The notes beneath the pieces are model-generated. The model searched no databases and was not told the origin of the DNA. It saw only the letters and a list, made by a program, of their open reading frames with translations. This document shows, piece after piece, positions 57,179 through 64,000 of a DNA stretch of 64,000 nt. Each line of letters opens with the position of its first letter. Within the stretch, counting starts at the first letter, position 1. The position numbers and the translations under genes were made by a program. Source of the stretch: Flemingiibacterium sp045578725 (GTDB lineage Bacteria; Bacillota; Clostridia; Oscillospirales; CAG-272); the NCBI GenBank assembly GCA_045578725.1, contig JAZNKS010000086.1, positions 1-64,000 of the forward strand, given 5' to 3'.

Positions 57179-58461
57179 AATATACGGCGGCCGCGCACGA
57201 ATTTGGCGATTACGCCAAAGCGGTCAAGGCCGAGATAGAAGGCACGCTCCAGCCGCTGGCGGTCGGTTGGATCCATCGTGGTGGCAAGCGAAGAATCGTC
57301 GAGGATCACGGCATCAAATTCATAGCCTTCGGCAAAGCATCCGGCCTTGCCGAAGAAGGATCCGCCGCCAAGAGTTCCCAGATAGAATCCCTCCTCAAAG
57401 GTAAGGGGACGGCAGGCCTGATCGATATGCCGCCAGTACATTTTGGAGAGCTGGATGGCATCGGTGACAGCGCGGAACATGGATTCACTCTGACCGCCGG
57501 CCACATCGCTTCCAAGGCCGATGTGCAGGCCCGCATCCATATAGCGGCGGATCGGTGCGATGCCGGAGGCGACGTTGAGATTGGAAGCAGGGCAATGCAC
57601 TACATAGACGCCCTGCGCCTTCATGAGCGCGATCTCCTCTTCGCCCGACCAGACACAGTGGGACATCAGGGTCGGAAATGCTTCGCCGGTAACGGGATTT
57701 TTTCCGAAAAGGCCGTCGATGTCATAGGCGTCGCCGTAGAAGCGGGCATCGGGACGGAGAGCCTTCACCCATTCGATCTCGCTGATATTCTCCGAAAGAT
57801 GGGACTGCACCGCGACATGATAGGTGCGCTGAATCTCACCCAGCCGCTTCATCAGCGCATCGGTGCAGGAGGGAATGAAGCGGGGCGTGAGAATCGGATA
57901 GGTGTTGGCAAAGCGGTCAACGGTGGCCTTCACCCAATTTTCGGTATCGTCGCCGGCTGTCACGGGATCCGGCTCGCGCAGGGGATCGGGGGCCTCGCGG
58001 TCCATGTTCACCTTGCCGACATAGGATACAAGGCCGGCCGCCTCCAGCTTTTCCATCAGGATTTCGGTGGCCTTTGCATGGCGGGAGGCAAAGATGGCCG
58101 CACGGGTGGTGGCGCCATTTCGCATCGCTTCGGTGAAGATCGTGTAGGCTTTGTCGGCATAGGCAGGATCGGCAAAGCGGCCTTCCTCGGGGAAGGCATA
58201 ATAGCCGAGCCATTCCAGCAGCTCGGCATCGGCTCCGGTGCCGCGGTAGGCAAACTGGGCGGCATGGATATGCAGATCGGCCATACCGGGCAGAATCAGC
58301 GCTTCACCGAAATCGTAAAGCGGGAAGGATGTATACGGTTCGGGCAGTACATCAAACACGCCGCGGGAAATGCCGCCTTCGCATACGGCATAGCCGCGCG
58401 TGATTTCAAGTTTATCGGCGCTGACCGAATGGCAGATTGTACCTTTGATGACAAAATTCAT
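57175..58461 (-). CDS. guaD: Guanine deaminase-like amidohydrolase
   Basis: 428 residues; the ATG at 58461 follows AAAGGAAGC. The metal site of the amidohydrolase superfamily is complete: LHIHAAQ (His64, His66), QSHLSENISE, HCVWSGEEE, and GLGSDVAGG with the catalytic Asp. The stretch HIHAAQFAYRG and the HCPASNLNVASGIAPIRRYM region match guanine deaminases, which convert guanine to xanthine. A TATAAT at 58495-58500 lies upstream. It is the first gene of the operon and overlaps the FecCD permease gene, an unusual coupling. Confidence 0.9.
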   Translation of the reverse strand: MNFVIKGTICHSVSADKLEITRGYAVCEGGISRGVFDVLPEPYTSFPLYDFGEALILPGMADLHIHAAQFAYRGTGADAELLEWLGYYAFPEEGRFADPAYADKAYTIFTEAMRNGATTRAAIFASRHAKATEILMEKLEAAGLVSYVGKVNMDREAPDPLREPDPVTAGDDTENWVKATVDRFANTYPILTPRFIPSCTDALMKRLGEIQRTYHVAVQSHLSENISEIEWVKALRPDARFYGDAYDIDGLFGKNPVTGEAFPTLMSHCVWSGEEEIALMKAQGVYVVHCPASNLNVASGIAPIRRYMDAGLHIGLGSDVAGGQSESMFRAVTDAIQLSKMYWRHIDQACRPLTFEEGFYLGTLGGGSFFGKAGCFAEGYEFDAVILDDSSLATTMDPTDRQRLERAFYLGLDRFGVIAKFVRGRRIL

Positions 58462-58593
58462 GGCTTTTGCTTCCTTTAATCCAGAATATTCTCTATTATA
58501 CCGCACAGTTGTGAACGCGGTATGAACTTGCGCCAACAAACGAATAATCCCGCCGCTGGTCCGAAAGACTAACGGCGGGAAGGAGGCGGAAGA

Positions 58594-58731
58594 ATGGGAT
58601 ATCCTTTGATTGATTTTTCGGATCTGACACCGGAGATCCGATTTCAGATCGGACTGCCGGAGCTGGTTTTTGAGCCGGTCCGTGCAGCAGACGAGAGCGA
58701 ATTCGCGCGCGATACCAGCACATGGGATTAA
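58594..58731 (+). CDS. Possible small protein, 45 residues
   Basis: A 45-codon ORF with a strong ribosome site (GGAAGGAGG) begins MGYPLIDFSDLTPEIRFQIG and ends DTSTWD. An inverted repeat TCCCGCCG/CGGCGGGA (58548-58580) lies just upstream. It is acidic, with no hydrophobic helix. I recognise no family. Coding is supported only by the ribosome site and an open frame of moderate length. Confidence 0.45.
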   Translation: MGYPLIDFSDLTPEIRFQIGLPELVFEPVRAADESEFARDTSTWD

Positions 58732-58949
58732 CGGGGGAGGGGATCATTGACAATAAAAGCAGTCATACTGCCAGTGAATCGGGTTTTCGAAGATATACCG
58801 GGTAATTGTCTCGTAATCTTTACGATTTCGTATGATATGGTCATGATAACCTCGCTGCCAAAGAGGCGCAGGACCTGAAAGCATATGAAATCGCTTTGAG
58901 GTGTTCATTTTAATGTATCCGATAAGAGTGGATAAAACAGACCTGCGTG

Positions 58950-58974
58950 GTAGGGGCGATTCAGGAATCGCCCG
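58950..58974. repeat. REP-like palindrome 1 (inside the RAYT gene)
   Basis: TAGGGGCGATTC-AG-GAATCGCCC: 9-bp arms GGGCGATTC/GAATCGCCC with a GTAG 5' tetranucleotide, typical of RAYT-mobilised repeats. Confidence 0.85.
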
Positions 58975-59116
58975 CGCGCTGTTTGCGGCTTTTACGAAAA
59001 CAACAAGATGAACGTGATTCGGCATTATGACATAATGTTCAATAGAAGCCGGAAAATGTGAGGGGATATTTTTGAGTATGTCTTCTATAATTCGACCGTA
59101 AACCGTCAATTGATTG

Positions 59117-59143
59117 ACGGGCGATTCATGAATCGCCCCTACA
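59117..59143. repeat. REP-like palindrome 2 (inside the RAYT gene)
   Basis: GGGCGATTC-AT-GAATCGCCC followed by CTAC, i.e. the inverse orientation relative to copy 1, about 145 bp away; together they resemble an inverted REP pair. Confidence 0.85.
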
Positions 59144-59279
59144 ATTTCCGAAAGCAGACATTTGCGGTTGTGGGTACAGAACGTTATAAAGTATGCACCC
59201 GGTTTGCTGTAATCATGACAGCGTAAACGCAAGGCCTTCCTTGAGGGATATTTATTATATGGCAACAATGCCGCCCCCC

Positions 59280-59774
59280 TCACATCTCCAGAATATTGCT
59301 GCCGCGCTCGAGGGCGACGATGCCGGTGCGGCAGATTTCGATGATGCCCAGCGGCCGGATGACATCAAGGAAGGCCTTGATCTTACCCGGTTCGCCGGTG
59401 ACCTCGATGCACATGGTATCGGGGGAATAATCGATGATCTTCGCGCGGTAGACCTCGGCGGCGGCAAGGATTTCGCTCCGGCTGGCAGGATTATTGGCGA
59501 CTTTGATGAGCGTCAGTTCGCGCTCGACCGAATTCTCGGCCTCCAGCAGCTTGACATTCTTGACATTGAACAGCTTTTTCAGCTGATGAATCAGCTGCTC
59601 GCGCAGATAATCGTCGCCGCGCAGGGTGATCGTGATACGGGAATAATTCGGATCGTCCGTTTCGCCCACGGTCAGCGAGTCGATATTGAAGCCCTTGCGC
59701 ATGAACATACCGGTGACGCGGGTCAGAACGCCGTATTTGTTTTCAACGTGGATGGCAATGACAAAGCGTTTCAT
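59280..59774 (-). CDS. ilvN: Acetolactate synthase small (regulatory) subunit
   Basis: 164 residues: N-terminal ACT domain (VIAIHVENKYGVLTRVTGMF, RKGFNIDSLTVGETDDP) and the C-terminal domain (IIDYSPDTMCIEVTGEPGKI). It activates the IlvB catalytic subunit and confers valine feedback control. The ATG overlaps the ilvB stop by 4 bp. Its stop overlaps the start of the RAYT gene. Confidence 0.96.
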   Translation of the reverse strand: MKRFVIAIHVENKYGVLTRVTGMFMRKGFNIDSLTVGETDDPNYSRITITLRGDDYLREQLIHQLKKLFNVKNVKLLEAENSVERELTLIKVANNPASRSEILAAAEVYRAKIIDYSPDTMCIEVTGEPGKIKAFLDVIRPLGIIEICRTGIVALERGSNILEM

Positions 59775-61477
59775 GATTTGTTTTCCTTTCCGACGATAAT
59801 ATCATCAATCGAGCCGTCCGGGGGGAGCATGGGCAGAACCAGCTCGTCCGGATCAATGACCGCATCGATCAGATACGGGCCCATCCCGCGGGAGGCGCGG
59901 ATAAAGGCGGCGCGGAATTCATCGGGTGTTGATACCCGCTCGCCGCGAAGGCCGTAGGCTTCGGCCAGCTTGACGAAATCGGTCTTCCGATCGAGCACCG
60001 TGGAGGAGTAGCGGCTGCCGTAAAAGAGGGTCTGCCATTGGCGGACCATGCCAAGCACGCCGTTATTGAAGAGGACAACGGTGATCGGCAGACGGTAGCT
60101 GACGGCGGTGGCAAGCTCATTGGAATCCATCGCAAAGCTTCCGTCGCCGGTGATGAGAATCGCACGCTCCGGCTTTCCGGTGCCGGAGAGGGAGGCGCCG
60201 ATGGCCGCACCGAGGCCGTAGCCCATCGTTCCGAGGCCGCCGCTGGAGGCAAAGCGGCGCGGGCGGGCGAAATCGGCGTACTGCGCCGTCCACATCTGAT
60301 GCTGGCCCACATCGGTGGCAATGACGGTGGATTCATCCTTGATTTCGTTGATAATATCGAAAATCCGGGGCGGCGTCAGACGATCGGGGGGCGCGGTATC
60401 GGTTTCTTTGCGAATGGTCCGGCCGGCGGATTTCAGCTTGCGGATCCGCTCCTGCCACGCGGGATGGGAGGCGGGTCGGCAGAGTGCGGCAATCCGTCTG
60501 AAGGTATCGGCAACATCACCGACAATGCCGAGCGTGACGGGGATATTCTTGCCGATTTCGGATATGTCCGCGTCAATCTGCAGGATTTTAGCATCCTTTC
60601 CGTAGCGGGCCGTCTGGCCGGTTGCGCGGTCGCTGAAGCGGACACCGAGGCCGATGATGAGATCCGCCTCCCGGTTCGCCATGGAGGAGGCATAGCGGCC
60701 GTGCATCCCCTGCATACCGAGGAAGCGCTCCCGGTGGCAGGGGATCGCCGACAGGCCCATGAAGGTGCATCCGATGCACCCGTCGATTTTATCGGCAAAG
60801 GACAGCACAGCATCGGTGATGCCCGCGCTGACGGCACCGCCGCCGATATAGAGATAAGGCCGCTCGGATTCGTTGATCATCCGGGCTGCCTCGCGAATCT
60901 GCTCCTCGGGGACGGCGGGAGCGGGGAAGGGGGCAACGGGGACACAAGGCTCCCAGACACACCGGGCAGACTGGACATCGCGGGGAATATCGATCAGCAC
61001 CGGTCCGGGACGGCCGGAAATCGCAATCCGGAAGGCCTCGCGGACGGTGTCGGCAAGCTCCCCTACATCGGTGACGAAATAATTATGCTTGGTGATCGGC
61101 ATGGTGATACCGGTAATGTTGATCTCCTGGAAGGAATCGCGCCCCACCTGATCGGTGGGCACGTTGCCGGTGATGGCGATAAGGGGGATGGAATCCATCA
61201 TGGCGGTGGCGATGCCGGTGACGAGATTGGATGCGCCGGGGCCGGAGGTGGCGATAACAACGCCGACCCGTCCGGAGGCTCGGGCATAGCCGTCGGCGGC
61301 ATGGGATGCGCCCTGCTCGTGGGCCGTTAAGATATGGCGGATCCGCCGCCGTGCCTTATAAAGCGCATCGTAGAGATTCAGAACTGCGCCGCCGGGATAG
61401 CCAAAGACATCCGTAACGCCCTGTTCGATCAGCGTTTCGATGACGATCTCAGCGCCGGTCAGCTTTTTGGCTTTCAT
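59771..61477 (-). CDS. ilvB: Acetolactate synthase large (catalytic) subunit
   Basis: 568-residue thiamine-diphosphate enzyme. The activating Glu is Glu54 in TAHEQGASHAADGYARASG; the cofactor motif GDGSFAMDSNELATAV ends in NN; FAD and subunit segments include GYPGGAVLNLYDAL and QVGRDSFQE. It makes acetolactate and acetohydroxybutyrate, the first common step of branched-chain amino acid synthesis. GGAGG precedes the ATG. The short leader leaves no room for a T-box or leader-peptide attenuator. Confidence 0.97.
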   Translation of the reverse strand: MKAKKLTGAEIVIETLIEQGVTDVFGYPGGAVLNLYDALYKARRRIRHILTAHEQGASHAADGYARASGRVGVVIATSGPGASNLVTGIATAMMDSIPLIAITGNVPTDQVGRDSFQEINITGITMPITKHNYFVTDVGELADTVREAFRIAISGRPGPVLIDIPRDVQSARCVWEPCVPVAPFPAPAVPEEQIREAARMINESERPYLYIGGGAVSAGITDAVLSFADKIDGCIGCTFMGLSAIPCHRERFLGMQGMHGRYASSMANREADLIIGLGVRFSDRATGQTARYGKDAKILQIDADISEIGKNIPVTLGIVGDVADTFRRIAALCRPASHPAWQERIRKLKSAGRTIRKETDTAPPDRLTPPRIFDIINEIKDESTVIATDVGQHQMWTAQYADFARPRRFASSGGLGTMGYGLGAAIGASLSGTGKPERAILITGDGSFAMDSNELATAVSYRLPITVVLFNNGVLGMVRQWQTLFYGSRYSSTVLDRKTDFVKLAEAYGLRGERVSTPDEFRAAFIRASRGMGPYLIDAVIDPDELVLPMLPPDGSIDDIIVGKENKS

Positions 61478-61520
61478 CGTGAAGTTCCTCCAATCGGTAA
61501 AATGGAAATCATATTATTTG

Positions 61521-61549
61521 ATTATAACACGATTTGGGCATGAATGCAA
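61521..61549 (-). promoter_or_regulatory. Promoter of ilvBN
   Basis: TTGCAT (61544-61549), 17 bp, TATAAT (61521-61526) on the minus strand. Confidence 0.75.
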
Positions 61550-61660
61550 GCCTTTTCGCCGAAAGTTTACATTTTGCAGCAGCGCTTTTGTTTTGTCAGG
61601 ATTCAGTTGGCGGAAAAACGGATTCTTTTGAATATAAGCCAAAAACTTCAGAAACAGGGC

Positions 61661-61689
61661 TTCACAAGACGAAAATTTCATGGTATAAT
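61661..61689 (+). promoter_or_regulatory. Promoter of the beta-helix lipoprotein gene
   Basis: TTCACA (61661-61666), 17 bp, TATAAT (61684-61689). Confidence 0.65.
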
Positions 61690-61719
61690 AGAGGTAATCC
61701 AACCTTCAGGAGGTTAGAA

Positions 61720-64000
61720 ATGAAAAAGATTGCATACTTGCTGACCGTACTGGCTTTGATGGCGGTGATGGCTTCCTGCGGCGATTCCGCTCCAAAGCTG
61801 GAACCGTTCGTCATCGATTCCGGCTACACCATCCTGCGCGGCGATACCGCCCCTAAGGGCGAGGTCGATGCGACCGTCGCCGTTCACCAGGCGCTCATCG
61901 AGGCTGTACCCGGCATCGGTCTTGGCACCGACTGGGTCAAACGCGGTGAGGAGCCGCCGGCCGCCGGCCGCGAAATCCTCATCGGCGCGACCAACCGAGC
62001 GGAATCCCAATCGGTTCTCGCCACGCTTCGGCGGGATGATTACACCGTCCGTCTGGCCGGTGAGCGGATCCTGATTCTCGGCGGATCCGAGAGCGCAACA
62101 CAGGCGGCCGCTGAGTATTTCCTTGCCAACTGCATCGGCGATGGCGGCACGCTGATGCTTCCCGCCGGTGAGGAGGGCTACACCCACCGCGCTGAGTACA
62201 CGCTGGATGTGCTGACCCTGCAGGGCATTCCGATTCAGGAATACACCGTCTTCGTCAACGGTCTTGGCACCGGCATCGAAAATTCCGCCGTGGATTTCTT
62301 CCTGGATACCGTTGCCTCGCTGTCCGGCTACATTCTGGATACCGTCAATCTTGCCGAATCCGTCAAGGGACCGGTCATTGAAATCATAATGGCCGACTAC
62401 GGCGATCCCGAAACCTGGGAAATTGCGGCGGCCGATCAATCCGTGAGCGTCAGCGGAAACGGCATCTACAGCCGTGTGCTGGGTCTGCGCTCGATCAGCG
62501 ACCGGCTGAAGGCACCCGCCAACGGATCGAAGGAGCTTCATCTGACCGTCGAATCCGAAAAGAAGAACTATTCCGTCGCGCCGCTGATTCAATTCAATCT
62601 GCCGACCTCCTATCCGGCGATGAAGGTGAAAACGGCCGAGGAGGGCGGCGTTCTGGCCAACTTCCTGCAGGCAAAGGCCGAGCTTCCGGATGAAATCACG
62701 GTGCTTTCGCCCTTCAGGCCCGAGGATTACCCCGATTCCATGCGGCTGCAGATCTTTGTTTCGCCCGACGGCGATGACAAGGCGGCCGGCACTTTAGAGG
62801 CTCCGCTGAAGACACCCGCCGCAGCTCTTGACAAGCTGGCCGGTGCCGGCGGCGGTGTTATCTGGCTCCGGGGCGGCGAATACAAGCTGGACAAATCGCT
62901 TGAGCTGGATTCCAGGCACAGCGGCACCGATTTTTCGCCGGTCTTCATCAGCGCTTATAACGGGGAAAAAGTCACGCTGACCAATGCCCACACCCTTGCG
63001 CGCGATCAGTTCACATCCATTGACGATCCCGACGTGCTGGCGCGGGTTGATAAAGCGGCGGCATCAAAGATTCTCGTCTGCGATCTGACGGCGGCCGGGC
63101 TGACGGAGCAGCAGCTCGGAAGCTTCACCACCGAGACCCGTCCGATTCTGTATCTGGACGGCCGGGAAGCGGTGATTGCCCGCTATCCGAATGTCGGCAA
63201 GGAGCTTGTCATGGGCGAGGTTGTCGATCCCGGCAAGACCACCAGCGGCCACTCCGCCAACTATGAAGAGAACAAGGACAAGACAAACGGCTGGGTTCTG
63301 AAGACCACCGACAAACGTGCAGAGAACTGGACGAAGTCCGACAACATCTGGATGTACGGTGCGGTCTATGCCGAATGGAACCGTCAGCACTATCCGGTCA
63401 CCTTCGATCTCGATGCCGGCACGGTATCCAGCACCGAATACTGTCAGTACGGCGCACGCTGGCAGGCTGACAACACGATCTATTACTACAACATTTTAGA
63501 GGAGCTGGATGCGCCCGGGGAATGGTATCTTGACAAGAAAAACGGCAGGCTGTACGTCTATCCCGACGAGGAATTCAAGGCGGCCTCTCTTGTCACCAAT
63601 AAGAGCCCGATCATCGATGCCGAGGATATTTCCAATGTGATCCTCAACGGTCTGACCGTCAGCGGCTCCATGGGAAACGGCATCCAGGTCAACATCTGCT
63701 GCCAGACGGTTATCCAGAACTGTACGATCGAGAATAACGGTCAGAGCGGCCTCAATATGATCAAGGGCGTGCGGAGCGGTGCCATTTACACCACTTTCAC
63801 CAATAACGGCAGCTCGCAGTGCCGGATCGTCCGATCTACCGACCGCTCGACTCTCATGCCCGACAACTGCTTTATCCAGAACTGCACCGTTTCCGGGTCG
63901 GACAAAAATGCTCTCTACACCGGCGGCGTGGGCATGATTATCTCACACAATCACATCATCGATGCGCAGATCTTTGTCTCGGTATCCAACGAGTGTATCT
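61720..64000 (+). CDS. Large lipoprotein with right-handed beta-helix domain (3' end outside window)
   Basis: At least 760 codons remain open to the window end. CAGGAGG precedes the ATG, and the signal peptide ends MAVMASCGD (Cys20). The region of about residues 25-145 (EILIGATNRAESQSVL, YTVRLAGERILILGG, AAAEYFLANCI) resembles the N-terminal domain of GH67-type glucuronidases and related surface proteins. From about residue 340 (IFVSPDGDDKAAGTLEAPLK) it reads as a pectate-lyase-like parallel beta-helix, with NVILNGLTVSGS, IQNCTIENNGQSGL and IQNCTVSGS turns. It probably acts on surface polysaccharides such as pectin; no catalytic residues can be assigned. Confidence 0.85.
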   Translation, partial: MKKIAYLLTVLALMAVMASCGDSAPKLEPFVIDSGYTILRGDTAPKGEVDATVAVHQALIEAVPGIGLGTDWVKRGEEPPAAGREILIGATNRAESQSVLATLRRDDYTVRLAGERILILGGSESATQAAAEYFLANCIGDGGTLMLPAGEEGYTHRAEYTLDVLTLQGIPIQEYTVFVNGLGTGIENSAVDFFLDTVASLSGYILDTVNLAESVKGPVIEIIMADYGDPETWEIAAADQSVSVSGNGIYSRVLGLRSISDRLKAPANGSKELHLTVESEKKNYSVAPLIQFNLPTSYPAMKVKTAEEGGVLANFLQAKAELPDEITVLSPFRPEDYPDSMRLQIFVSPDGDDKAAGTLEAPLKTPAAALDKLAGAGGGVIWLRGGEYKLDKSLELDSRHSGTDFSPVFISAYNGEKVTLTNAHTLARDQFTSIDDPDVLARVDKAAASKILVCDLTAAGLTEQQLGSFTTETRPILYLDGREAVIARYPNVGKELVMGEVVDPGKTTSGHSANYEENKDKTNGWVLKTTDKRAENWTKSDNIWMYGAVYAEWNRQHYPVTFDLDAGTVSSTEYCQYGARWQADNTIYYYNILEELDAPGEWYLDKKNGRLYVYPDEEFKAASLVTNKSPIIDAEDISNVILNGLTVSGSMGNGIQVNICCQTVIQNCTIENNGQSGLNMIKGVRSGAIYTTFTNNGSSQCRIVRSTDRSTLMPDNCFIQNCTVSGSDKNALYTGGVGMIISHNHIIDAQIFVSVSNECI

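Larger units (their letters stand above)
58744..59283 (-). mobile_element. REP-associated tyrosine transposase (RAYT, TnpA_REP)
   Basis: 179 residues of the Y1 HUH nuclease type: HUH motif in VIMPNHVHLVV (His90, His92), the opening KPGAYFITFCTHNRKCLLSE, and the probable nucleophile Tyr157 in RNRKDYETITRYIFENP. RAYTs act on REP palindromes as host-domesticated transposases. The gene carries two REP-like palindromes within its own coding sequence (58950-58974 and 59117-59143), translated as ARAIPESPLP and VGAIHESPV. It begins at a GTG overlapping the ilvN stop (a TTG at 59268 is another option), so it has inserted right behind ilvBN. Confidence 0.93.

Noticed and set aside
61478..61520. T-box or leader-peptide attenuator for ilvB
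   Set aside because: The predicted leader is under 40 nt, with no T-box motif or terminator.
1..64000. tRNA or rRNA genes
   Set aside because: I saw no cloverleaf with GGTTCRA-type T-arm or rRNA sequence, but this was by eye and a covariance search would be needed to be certain.

Overview
The window looks like a moderately GC-rich Gram-positive chromosome of the class Clostridia, probably a gut Oscillospirales- or Christensenellales-like lineage. The reasons are the hrcA-grpE-dnaK-dnaJ-prmA-rsmE order with a CIRCE operator, the ftsEX-M23-ctpA and greA-lysS blocks, many lipoprotein signal peptides, and a choloylglycine (bile salt) hydrolase. The genus call is inference. I see no rRNA, tRNA or CRISPR. 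Promoters are unusually easy to read: nearly all are TTGACA-like, 17 bp, TATAAT-like.

Layout. 1-7 kb: start of a UPF0210 gene behind its ACT-domain partner, two small envelope genes, gpmI, an oligogalacturonate lyase-like gene, and an ECF sigma factor overlapping a membrane-anchored GLUG-type protein. 7-24 kb: an accessory carbohydrate-sensing/uptake region with seven orphan solute-binding lipoproteins in two subgroups, four AraC regulators and a GH39-like glycosidase, but no permease genes. Three AraC/binding-protein pairs are divergent. 24-27 kb: a 1.59-kb tandem duplication of a beta-propeller lipoprotein with its promoter, leader ORF and terminator. 27-45 kb: core genes for heat shock, ribosome/rRNA methylation, a CdaR/PucR-like regulator, divisome-linked cell-wall hydrolysis, greA and lysS. 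45-50 kb: bile salt hydrolase, then a DNA-damage-type locus: XRE repressor, ImmA/IrrE protease and SRAP protein on one strand, dinB and a small gene on the other. 50-58 kb: feoA and a FeoB-associated peptide without feoB, metF-metH with a split activation domain, and a FecCD-type ABC transporter coupled to guanine deaminase. 58-64 kb: a REP-associated transposase carrying REP-like palindromes, ilvBN, and a truncated beta-helix lipoprotein.

The best candidate for a new system is the 46.1-49.6 kb locus. Between the repressor gene and dinB lie four copies of an imperfect 16-bp palindrome (ACGCAY-N4-RTGYGY), spaced 32, 32 and 31 bp. They overlap two strong promoters that face each other. SRAP and dinB, on opposite strands, share an almost identical start-proximal leader (Shine-Dalgarno, GCTTTCG hairpin, GGTGATTRAT, ATG). 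This resembles a LexA-independent, protease-triggered damage switch of the DdrO/IrrE or ImmR/ImmA type controlling translesion synthesis and abasic-site protection.
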